Source: Leadbetterella lacustris (GTDB lineage: Bacteria > Bacteroidota > Bacteroidia > Cytophagales > Spirosomataceae). Taken from it: DNA of 64,000 bases. The DNA lies in the NCBI GenBank assembly GCA_965234335.1, contig OZ248435.1, positions 310,001 to 374,000 of the forward strand, read 5' to 3'. Positions 1-8,317 of this stretch are shown here, piece by piece (the first letter of the stretch is position 1; each line of letters starts with the position of its first letter). The notes under the pieces are model-generated. The model saw nothing but the letters and a program-made list of their open reading frames with translations. It made no database searches and was not told the origin of the DNA. Both the position numbers and the translations under genes were made by a program.

Positions 1-2606
1 AAAGTGTAGTGGGCGACATGAACAAAAGCCAACAAAATGACTTCTCTCGTATTCAAGCAAGGTTCAAACTTAAAATACCGCTTACTTCGGCCAATGTGGA
101 TGAAGTAATCGAAAAAAGATTACTCAAAAAGAAAGACGATACAAAAATACTTTTGGCCGATATTTACAAAAAAGAACATGCTCATTTAAGCACACTATTG
201 AGTTTTTCTGACGCTGGGGTACAATTTAAAGGCTTCAAAGGCGAAAACGATTTTGCCAATAAACTTCCATTTATTCCCTACCAATTCGACCTTTTCCAGC
301 AATGCCGCAGAGCCTTATCTACCCATAATGCTTTTCAAGGTAAACACGCCTCTGTAGGGGAGAGGTCTATGTTGAGTGTGTTTCAGCAGGTCGCCAAATC
401 CTTGGTGCAACAAGAACACCAAACTTTCGTGAGTTTTGACTTGATGTTTGAAGGTATACGAAACGAACTTCGTGGCGAAATCCAACAGTCCATCACTTTA
501 GCCGAGCGAAACTTGGGCAAACCTTTTGCTATTCAAGTACTCAAAACTCTGTTTTTGGTAAAATACTACACGAGTTTCAAAACCACCAAACGCAACATTA
601 CAGTTTTGATGATTTCCAGTGCTAATGTGGACATAAAAGCCCATGAACAAAAAGTAGAAGAAGCCCTCAATATGCTGGAACTACAAAACTATGTGCAGCG
701 TAATGGCGATATTTATGAATACCTTACAGATGACGAAAAGGATGTAGAGCAGGCCATAAAAGATACCGATCTCGACGACCAAGCCATAACGGTTTATCTC
801 AAAGAACTCTTTTTTGATTCAGTCATAAAAGACTCCAAAATAAAATTTTTGGGTAACAGACAAGACTACGAGTTTACAAATAAAATTGACGGTTCAACTA
901 CCTCTAATCGAGAAAAGGAGCTGGAGATTGAAATTATTACGGAGAACAACCCTCAATACCAGGCCGTAGATATTCTTAAAACTCAGACTTTCGGCTCTAC
1001 CAATATGAAGCTCATATTGCCGCCCAATGCTTTATTTATGAAGGATGTAAAGATGTACCTTAAAACCAAAAAGTATATCCAACAAAGCCAAAATACTTCT
1101 AACAGAAACGAGCTGAAAAGAATTTTACAAGAAAAAGGGCAACTAAATGCTGAACGTAACCGTAACCTTGCATTGGTCGCCGATAAATCCCTGGCCGAAG
1201 CCCAGGTTATTATCAATGGCTCGGTGCAGGAAATGAATGCCACTACCGGTGGGCAAACTCGTGTAATCAATGCCTTTCAGTCTTTAATACAGGTTGTTTA
1301 TCCCAATCTTCAAATGCTGGGAACATCCACTTACACAGAAGACAGCATTAAAACTGTTTTGAGAAAACCACTGGACGAACTCTTTAAAAATGATTCAGTC
1401 ATATTATCTGAAGCGGAAACTGAAATCATTAATTTGGTAAAACGTCGAAAACAACAATCAGACCGTACCTCATTGCTCGATATCAAAAACCATTTTGCTA
1501 AAAAACCTTATGGTTGGTATCCCAATGCGGTTTGGTATATGGTAGCAATGGCATTTCGAAGAAGTAAAATAGAACTTAAAAAAGATGCCAATTTGCTGGA
1601 AGAAGAAGGTGTGCTTACGGCCTTACTCAATGCTGCCCACCATCCTAATACCCTAATAGAAGCCCAAACCGACATAGACCCTCAGCAAGTAAAAAGCCTA
1701 AAACAAACTTATGCCGAAGCTTTTGATGAACCATCTACTGCGACAGAGGCCCGTGAAGTTGGGCATGCTTTTAAAAATAAACTGAAAGGCCTTGCTGACG
1801 AACTTAGAAATATAATTAGCCGTAAAAATGAATTCCATTTTCTGGTACTACTGAAAGAAACTCAAGAATACGTTGAACGTCTTTCTGTAAAAGATTATAC
1901 ATATTTTCTTACGAGTCTAAAGGAATTTGAAGACCAATTGCTCGATGCCAAGGAGCTATGGATTGACCCTATTAAGAAATTCCTAAATAGCGAACAGTCT
2001 GCTATCTATAATGAAATCAGAAAAATGATGGAAGGCAATACTTCCAATTTTGATTACATCACAACAGATGAAATTCAAAAACTTCGAGATTTCTTGGCCA
2101 ATGATAAACCCTATCAAGGCAATTTAATAAGAGAGGCCAAGGCAACTAAAGACCTAGTGTTTGACAAAGTAGCGGCTTTGATAACCAATGAGAAAGAAAT
2201 TGCATCGTCGACCATTACTAAAATTTTGGAAGATTTCAAGGTCAAAGAAGAATTCCTTTCACTAAGCCCTACACTGCAAGCTGGTCTGTTAAAACCATTG
2301 GAGCAATGCCTAAGCGATGTAAAAGAGCAGCGTTATATTGCAAACATAAAAGATATAAAACGCAGAGTCTCAGATGAGATTTACCAAGCCCAGCTCAATG
2401 AAATGCTCAGACTGAACAGGCCAATACCAGTTCCAGGTGAAAATAAAGTAGAAGAGCCGCAGTTACATTACATCAAACGCTCAAACGTTCCTGTAAAGTT
2501 TAACAAAACAGAACTCCAAACCGAAGCCGATGTAAGCGAATACATAGAAGCCCTAAAAGAGGCACTTCTAAACCAAATAAAAGATAATCGAAGAATTACT
2601 ATATAA
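1..2606 (+). CDS. brxC: BREX system P-loop protein BrxC, 3' part (cut by window edge)
   Basis: The reading frame is open to the left edge, so this is the C-terminal ~868 codons of a larger protein (BrxC is usually about 1,200 residues). The P-loop ATPase motif lies off-window. Visible BrxC-type features are the segment around nt 60-130 (ARFKLKIPLTSANVDEVIEKR), PFIPYQFDLFQ near nt 270-300, and GERSMLSVFQQVAKSL near nt 358-405. The remainder is charged and helical. BrxC is an ATPase needed for BREX phage exclusion and host methylation in characterised systems. It lies 12 nt before pglX in the same operon. Identification rests on these motifs and on the gene order pglX/pglZ/brxL downstream. The GTG/ATG codons near nt 9-20 are internal, not the start. 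Confidence 0.9.
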   Translation, partial: SVVGDMNKSQQNDFSRIQARFKLKIPLTSANVDEVIEKRLLKKKDDTKILLADIYKKEHAHLSTLLSFSDAGVQFKGFKGENDFANKLPFIPYQFDLFQQCRRALSTHNAFQGKHASVGERSMLSVFQQVAKSLVQQEHQTFVSFDLMFEGIRNELRGEIQQSITLAERNLGKPFAIQVLKTLFLVKYYTSFKTTKRNITVLMISSANVDIKAHEQKVEEALNMLELQNYVQRNGDIYEYLTDDEKDVEQAIKDTDLDDQAITVYLKELFFDSVIKDSKIKFLGNRQDYEFTNKIDGSTTSNREKELEIEIITENNPQYQAVDILKTQTFGSTNMKLILPPNALFMKDVKMYLKTKKYIQQSQNTSNRNELKRILQEKGQLNAERNRNLALVADKSLAEAQVIINGSVQEMNATTGGQTRVINAFQSLIQVVYPNLQMLGTSTYTEDSIKTVLRKPLDELFKNDSVILSEAETEIINLVKRRKQQSDRTSLLDIKNHFAKKPYGWYPNAVWYMVAMAFRRSKIELKKDANLLEEEGVLTALLNAAHHPNTLIEAQTDIDPQQVKSLKQTYAEAFDEPSTATEAREVGHAFKNKLKGLADELRNIISRKNEFHFLVLLKETQEYVERLSVKDYTYFLTSLKEFEDQLLDAKELWIDPIKKFLNSEQSAIYNEIRKMMEGNTSNFDYITTDEIQKLRDFLANDKPYQGNLIREAKATKDLVFDKVAALITNEKEIASSTITKILEDFKVKEEFLSLSPTLQAGLLKPLEQCLSDVKEQRYIANIKDIKRRVSDEIYQAQLNEMLRLNRPIPVPGENKVEEPQLHYIKRSNVPVKFNKTELQTEADVSEYIEALKEALLNQIKDNRRITI

Positions 2607-2618
2607 AAACATAGCTTT

Positions 2619-5600
2619 ATGAATACCAATACCCTCAAAAAATTCGCTCAAGAAGCCAGAAAAAAACTATTATCCCAAATAGGATCCAAACTCACCTATG
2701 TGCTTAATGCCGATTCAGCTGAGCTAAGATCCAAAGCCACACAAATTCAAAGTTTGAAAGACGCCATACTGGCGAGTTCAGAAGCTGCCTTGATAGACCA
2801 AGTAGCCTACACCTGGTTTAACCGCTTCATGGCCCTCCGATTTATGGATGTCAACGACTACCAACCGCTGGGCATCAGAGTGGTGTCGCCTAAAGTCGGA
2901 TTTACTTTGCCCGAAATCTTGCAAGAAGCCAAGCAAGGCATATTGCCTGTAGAGTTTACAGAAGCAGGCAAAAACCTGATCATTGCCCAACATCTACAAG
3001 ACCTTTTGGACGGTAAAATACCGAGCAACAACCCACAAAATGACGCTTACAAAGAATTGCTCATAGCGGCTTGTAACCACTTGCATAGGGTTTTCCCATT
3101 TTTGTTTGAGCGATTAGAGGATTACTCCGAGCTTTTATTACCTGACGACCTCACTTCGCCCATGTCTATCTTGCAAGACATACGCCAAGGAATGAGCGAA
3201 GAATACTGCAAAGAAGTAGAACTAATAGGCTGGCTCTATCAGTTTTATATTTCGGAAAAAAAAGACGAAGTTTTTGCTACAAAAAAAGCCGTAAAAAAAG
3301 AAGACATTCCAGCCGCCACCCAGTTGTTTACGCCAAGATGGATAGTTGAATATATGGTGCAAAACACCGTAGGTAAGCTTTGGCTGCAAAACAAACCCAA
3401 CTCCAAGCTCAGGCAGCATATGCCTTATTTTATAGAGTCGCCTTCTGTTCAAGCTGAAGAATACCTAAAAATTAACAGTGTAGAAGAACTAACATTGCTT
3501 GACCAAGCCTGTGGCTCTGGCCACATTTTGGTGTATGGCTTTGAGTTATTGTACAAAATTTATGAGGAAGAAGGCTACAATGCGGCTGAAATACCCAAGC
3601 TCATAATTGAAAAAAACCTTTTCGGCTTTGAGATTGATACCCGAGCCGCCCAGTTGGCAGGTTTTGCTCTCATGATGAAAGCCCGAAGCTATCACCGTCG
3701 TTTTTTCAGAAATGACGTGAAGCCCAATATCCTTTGTTACAAAGATTTTGCACTGAGTGATGAGGCCAGAAACGAGGCCCTTGAACGAATTGCCTACAAA
3801 CTGACCGATAGCTTGACTTATGATTTGAACCAATTGAAACAAGCTACCAATTATGGTTCCTTGATTTCACCTCACACGAGTACGTCTGAGCTGAAACAAG
3901 TATTGGAAAAGATTAACGCCAACGAAAACGCTTCTGATGCTTTCTTGAGATACCAATTGGAGCAACTAAAACCAGCCATTGAGCAGCTAATTTATTTAAG
4001 GTACAAGTACCATTGTGTGGTAGATAATCCGCCCTATATGGGTGGTGGAAACATGAACGCCGAACTTTCTGCTTATGTAAAGACAAATTACCCCGACAGC
4101 AAAGCAGATTTGATGGCCTGTTTTATGGAAGCTGGCTTGAAAGCCCTTCAACCTATGGGTTTTTTGGGTATGATAAACCAACACTCATGGATGTTTTTGA
4201 GCAGTTATGAAGTTTTACGTAAAAAATTGATTGAAAATACGTTCTTTGACACCAACCTACATTTGGGGCCTCGCACATTTCCTGAAATTGGTGGCGAAGT
4301 TGTACAAAATGCTTCTTTTACTATTTGGAATACAGTTCTTGAGGCCAAAGGAAATTACTTTCGATTGGTAGATTTAACGGACACAGAACAAAAAAGGCTA
4401 AAAGTTCTTGAATCTCTTACTATAGAAAACCATGAACTGCATTTTATTACCAGTCAAAAAGACTTTGAGAAAATACCAGGGAGCCCGATTGGGTATTGGT
4501 TAAGTGATGAGGCAATAAAAACTTTTCTTTTAGGAAAACCTTTGTGTAAATATTCACAACCTCGACAAGGTTTGGCAACTATGATAAATGAAAGATTTGT
4601 AAAAAATTGGTCAGAGGTAAAGTTAGGCAATTTTAATAACCCGTTTGAAGAAGAAAAAAAAATAACTACCAAATGGCATGAATATAATAAAGGTGGTGAT
4701 TACAGAAAATGGTATGGAAATAGAGAGAAAGTAGTTAATTGGAAAGATAACGGATTTGAAATAAAGAAACTTGCTAAAGATAGGTATAATTCCATTTCAA
4801 AAAGGGTTGTTAATGAGGGCTCATATTTTAAAAAAAGTATAACATGGTCAAAAATTAGTTCAAGCCTTCCTTCATTTAGACTCCAGCCTGAGGGTGCAAT
4901 TTTTGATGTTGCAGGGATGTCAATTTTCTTCGAAAATTTAGAGGATGAAATATTGATATTGGCTTTCTTAAATTCAAAAATTGCCAAGTTAATATTGGAG
5001 GTTTTATCCCCAACATTAAACTTTGAAGGTGGACATATTGGTAATTTGCCAATAATTTCTAAAATTGATATGGAGATTTTTGAGGGAATTTCAAATATAG
5101 TCAAAAATCTTTTAGATTTATCAAAACATGAATGGGATTCAAACGAATCATCTTGGGATTTTCAACAAAATGAACTCATAAGGTTAAAAGGCCAGGATCT
5201 GGAAGAAAGCTTCGATTTATACAAGGCATACTGGCAAAAGAAATTCTTTGAAATACATAAAAATGAGGAAGAGCTTAACCATCAGTTTATAGTTATATAC
5301 GGCTTGCAAGATGAGTTAACACAAGATGTACATTTGGGAGATATAGCTATTTTGAAAGAACAATTATTATCAAGAAAGCAAAAAACAAAAAAGGGGGAAG
5401 AAACGCTCGCAAAATGGACTCCAAAATGGACACAATTAGATAAACAGTTTAGAATAGAAAACGAATATTTGAATATCGAATTACCTTTTGATAATAATGA
5501 AGTTTTCGCTCAGTTTATAAGTTATGCAGTAGGCTGTATGTTTGGCCGCTACTCCCTCGACAAAGAAGGCTTAATCCTTGCCAACCAAGGCGAGACTTTG

Positions 5601-6287
5601 GAAGATTATCTACAAAAAATTGGCAATCTGGCTCCGCTAAGCGACCATTTTTTGCCAGATGAAGACAATATCATTCCCGTACTTGACGATGAATGGTTTG
5701 AGGACGACATTGTGGGGCGTTTTTATGCCTTCTTGAAGGCTAGTTTCGGCAGCCAAAACTTCGAGAAAAACCGAGCCTTTGTAGAAGAATGCCTGGGCAA
5801 AGACATCCGAAAATACTTTGTAAAAGACTTTTATAACGACCACATCAAACGATACAAAAAACGGCCAATTTATTGGATGTTTTCGTCGCCCAAGGGATCG
5901 TTCAATGTGCTGGTGTATATGCACCGCTACACGCCAGATACCCTCAACCGCATACTTAACGGCTATTTGGTAGAATACCATGCCAAGCTCAACAACCAAA
6001 TAGAGCAGCTCGACCACCTCATAGTAACAGGTAGCTCGGTAGAACAAACCCGTGCCGCCAAAGACAAAGACAAGGTAAAACTTGTGCTCATTGAGCTGCA
6101 AGAATACGAACGCAGCATCTTATACCCATTAGCCACCGAACGCATCTCCATCGACCTAGACGACGGCGTTTTGGTCAACTACAACAAATTCGGTAAAGCC
6201 ATCAAAGAAGTATCCGGCCTAAACGATTCCAAGACTAAGGAAAAAGTAAAAGAATTTGACTGGATAGATAACACGCAGATAAGATGA
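2619..6287 (+). CDS. pglX: BREX-1 adenine-specific DNA methyltransferase PglX
   Basis: A 1,222-residue protein, the normal size for type 1 BREX PglX. It should methylate adenine in a BREX recognition site to mark host DNA. The N6-adenine methyltransferase core is visible: TPRWIVEYMV (~residue 238), AdoMet motif I as DQACGSGH (~residue 294) and the catalytic NPPYMGGGN motif (~residue 469). Residues ~600-960 (nt ~4,400-5,490) form the presumed target-recognition region. This part is clearly more A/T-rich, with different codon use from both flanks, consistent with exchange of specificity domains. The C-terminal third is again well conserved in style. It starts 12 nt after brxC, and its stop overlaps the next start (ATGA). 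Confidence 0.95.
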   Translation: MNTNTLKKFAQEARKKLLSQIGSKLTYVLNADSAELRSKATQIQSLKDAILASSEAALIDQVAYTWFNRFMALRFMDVNDYQPLGIRVVSPKVGFTLPEILQEAKQGILPVEFTEAGKNLIIAQHLQDLLDGKIPSNNPQNDAYKELLIAACNHLHRVFPFLFERLEDYSELLLPDDLTSPMSILQDIRQGMSEEYCKEVELIGWLYQFYISEKKDEVFATKKAVKKEDIPAATQLFTPRWIVEYMVQNTVGKLWLQNKPNSKLRQHMPYFIESPSVQAEEYLKINSVEELTLLDQACGSGHILVYGFELLYKIYEEEGYNAAEIPKLIIEKNLFGFEIDTRAAQLAGFALMMKARSYHRRFFRNDVKPNILCYKDFALSDEARNEALERIAYKLTDSLTYDLNQLKQATNYGSLISPHTSTSELKQVLEKINANENASDAFLRYQLEQLKPAIEQLIYLRYKYHCVVDNPPYMGGGNMNAELSAYVKTNYPDSKADLMACFMEAGLKALQPMGFLGMINQHSWMFLSSYEVLRKKLIENTFFDTNLHLGPRTFPEIGGEVVQNASFTIWNTVLEAKGNYFRLVDLTDTEQKRLKVLESLTIENHELHFITSQKDFEKIPGSPIGYWLSDEAIKTFLLGKPLCKYSQPRQGLATMINERFVKNWSEVKLGNFNNPFEEEKKITTKWHEYNKGGDYRKWYGNREKVVNWKDNGFEIKKLAKDRYNSISKRVVNEGSYFKKSITWSKISSSLPSFRLQPEGAIFDVAGMSIFFENLEDEILILAFLNSKIAKLILEVLSPTLNFEGGHIGNLPIISKIDMEIFEGISNIVKNLLDLSKHEWDSNESSWDFQQNELIRLKGQDLEESFDLYKAYWQKKFFEIHKNEEELNHQFIVIYGLQDELTQDVHLGDIAILKEQLLSRKQKTKKGEETLAKWTPKWTQLDKQFRIENEYLNIELPFDNNEVFAQFISYAVGCMFGRYSLDKEGLILANQGETLEDYLQKIGNLAPLSDHFLPDEDNIIPVLDDEWFEDDIVGRFYAFLKASFGSQNFEKNRAFVEECLGKDIRKYFVKDFYNDHIKRYKKRPIYWMFSSPKGSFNVLVYMHRYTPDTLNRILNGYLVEYHAKLNNQIEQLDHLIVTGSSVEQTRAAKDKDKVKLVLIELQEYERSILYPLATERISIDLDDGVLVNYNKFGKAIKEVSGLNDSKTKEKVKEFDWIDNTQIR

Positions 6288-8317
6288 GCATACCCTTAAA
6301 CATAGAAACCCTTCTTTCTGGCACTGTCGTAGAATCCGAACGCATCGAATTCAAGCGTGGCTGGAATCCAACTGACATCATTCGTACAGTGGCAGCATTT
6401 GCCAACGACTTTGACAATCTGGGAAGCGGCTATATTGTAGTGGGCATAGAAGAAGAAAACGGCATGCCTAAACGGCCTGTATATGGTTTTGCACCTGCCG
6501 ATTTTGATAGAGTACAAAAAGAAATGTTGGGATACTGTAATCTTATTCGTCCTAGTTATTTTCCTCGTTTATCACTCGAAACCATAGACAGCAAACACGT
6601 TTTGGTTATTTGGGTAGTAGCAGGCCCCAACCGCCCCTATGAAGCTCCTAGAGATGTGTTGGCAAGAACAAAAGATTATGCGTTTTTTATCCGTCGCTTT
6701 TCTAGTTCTGTTATGGCTAATACTACTGAGCGGCAAGAGTTAATAAGCTTAACAGCAAACATTCCTTTCGATGACCGCCTAAATCATCAAGCTACGGTAC
6801 AAGATATTTCAGCCAAGCTGCTGGAGCAGCATCTTCAGGCTATTCGTAGTCGTTTGGTTGATCAGTCCATTTCCCACTTGGATCTTTGTCATCAAATGAA
6901 TCTTGTCGATGGTCCAGACGAAAGTGTTTTGCCCAAAAATGTAGCATTAATGCTTTTCAATCAGCATCCCGAAAAGTTTTTTCCAGCCACCACCATCAAT
7001 CTTACCGAATTTCCCGATGGTTTGGCAGGAGATAGTTTTATAGAAAAGACCTTTTTTGGAGCTATCCAAAATCAGTTAATGGATGCCTTGGAGTATTTGA
7101 AAAAACAGGTAATTAAGTCCAAAACCATCAAATTAAAAGACCAAGCCGCATCCAATACGTTTTTTAATTATCCGTTTCAAGCTATTGAAGAAGCCTTGGC
7201 CAATGCTGTATATCATAAAAATTACGAAATCAGAGAACCCATAGAAGTAAGAGTTTTGCCCGAAGCTATAGAAATTATCTCTTACGGTGGCCCTGACCCT
7301 TCTATCCGCAAAGACGATCTAAATAGGGGAGTTGTTAGAGCCCGAAGATACCGCAACCGTCGAATAGGGGAATTTTTAAAAGAATTAAAACTCACAGAGG
7401 GTAAAGGCACGGGTATTCCAACCATCAAACGAGCCTTGGAAATGAATGGCTCTCAACCAGCCAGCTATGATACAGATGGAGATGAGCGTCGTTTCTTCTT
7501 GGTAGAGATTCCAATACACCAGGCATTTATAGAGCATGTAGAAAAGCACCAAGAAGAGCATGTAGTTAAGGATAAGCATGTAGATGAGCAACTAGAAGTG
7601 AAGAAGCACCAAGATAAGCATGTAGTTGAGCAGCTAGAAGAGAAGAAGCACCAAGATAATCATGTAGATAAGCAGCTAGAAGAGAAGAAGCACCAAGATA
7701 AGCAAGAAGATGAGCAGATAGATAAGCAGCTAGAAGAGAAGAAGCACCAAGATAAGCATGAAGATGAGCAGCTAGAAGAAAAGAAACACCAAGATAAGCA
7801 TGTAGATAAGCAGCTAGAAGAGAAGAAGTACCAAGAAAAGTATGTAGAGGAGCAGCTAGAAGAGAATAAGCAGCAGGATAAGTATGTAGAAGAGCAGCTA
7901 GAAGAGAATAAGCAGCAGGATAAGCATGTAGATGAGCAGCCAGAAGAAATGAAACACCAAGATAAGCATGTAGATGAACAACTTGAAGAAGAAAAAGATC
8001 ATGAAAGAGAAAAAGAGCTGGAGGGTAGGTTACAACAAAGCGAAAATAATCATCATGATGATATCAACGAGCTATTCAATTTCAGCATTTCAAAAAGCAC
8101 GATTGAAAAGATAAAAAAAGTACTTGAGTTTTGTGAAGAACCTCAATCTAGCGAGGATATAATGGTACATCTTGGATTAGTGAAAAATTCACGAACGTAT
8201 AAAAGAAATATTGAACCAGCCATTGAGGCAGGATTATTAAAAATGACTATGCCAGATAAGCCAACAAGCAGAAATCAAAAATACCAAACGACCAGTAAAG
8301 GCAAGCGATATATATGA
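6284..8317 (+). CDS. AlbA_2/Schlafen-type and RecG-like ATP-binding protein with 14-residue tandem repeats (BREX accessory gene)
   Basis: A 677-residue protein between pglX and pglZ, sharing 4-nt ATGA overlaps with both, so very likely co-translated with BREX. Residues ~15-70 resemble the AlbA_2 (Schlafen-like) domain (RIEFKRGW, then VAAFANDF and GYIVVGI). Residues ~290-410 resemble the RecG-like HATPase_c_4 region (EEALANAVYHKNY, RNRRIGEFLKEL, GKGTGIPTIKRAL). Residues ~420-570 are about ten copies of a unit like KHQDKHVDEQLEEK, a highly charged helical or coiled-coil linker. The last ~80 residues look like a winged helix (STIEKIKKVLEF, SSEDIMVHLGL). Family members are often regulators or nucleic-acid-binding ATPases. 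The role in BREX is inferred only from position. Confidence 0.85.
   Translation: MSIPLNIETLLSGTVVESERIEFKRGWNPTDIIRTVAAFANDFDNLGSGYIVVGIEEENGMPKRPVYGFAPADFDRVQKEMLGYCNLIRPSYFPRLSLETIDSKHVLVIWVVAGPNRPYEAPRDVLARTKDYAFFIRRFSSSVMANTTERQELISLTANIPFDDRLNHQATVQDISAKLLEQHLQAIRSRLVDQSISHLDLCHQMNLVDGPDESVLPKNVALMLFNQHPEKFFPATTINLTEFPDGLAGDSFIEKTFFGAIQNQLMDALEYLKKQVIKSKTIKLKDQAASNTFFNYPFQAIEEALANAVYHKNYEIREPIEVRVLPEAIEIISYGGPDPSIRKDDLNRGVVRARRYRNRRIGEFLKELKLTEGKGTGIPTIKRALEMNGSQPASYDTDGDERRFFLVEIPIHQAFIEHVEKHQEEHVVKDKHVDEQLEVKKHQDKHVVEQLEEKKHQDNHVDKQLEEKKHQDKQEDEQIDKQLEEKKHQDKHEDEQLEEKKHQDKHVDKQLEEKKYQEKYVEEQLEENKQQDKYVEEQLEENKQQDKHVDEQPEEMKHQDKHVDEQLEEEKDHEREKELEGRLQQSENNHHDDINELFNFSISKSTIEKIKKVLEFCEEPQSSEDIMVHLGLVKNSRTYKRNIEPAIEAGLLKMTMPDKPTSRNQKYQTTSKGKRYI
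7544..7995 (+). repeat. 42-bp coding minisatellite (~10 units) in the BREX accessory gene
   Basis: Tandem repeats of about 42 bp encode a 14-residue unit whose best copies read KHQDKHVDEQLEEK. I count about ten units. Two carry an extra four codons (KDKHVDEQ and EDEQIDKQ types), and later copies drift to KYQEKYVEEQLEEN. All units stay in frame. Copy-number change by slippage would alter linker length in steps of 14 residues without breaking the gene. Confidence 0.9.

Noticed and set aside
3250..3300. A-tracts of 7-8 bases in pglX as phase-variation switches
   Set aside because: Short poly-A runs are common in this AT-rich genome, and these encode ordinary Lys residues; phase-variable pglX genes usually have longer G or repeat tracts.
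4700..5104. 134-codon minus-strand ORF inside pglX
   Set aside because: It is the antisense shadow of the AT-rich target-recognition region and has no coding features.
5637..6101. 154-codon minus-strand ORF inside pglX
   Set aside because: Antisense shadow of the well-conserved C-terminal part of pglX.
7544..7995. CRISPR-like array
   Set aside because: The 42-bp repeats have no spacers and stay in frame in a coding region; likewise the GTGTGTTCA array has units too short and spacers too regular for CRISPR. No cas genes are present.
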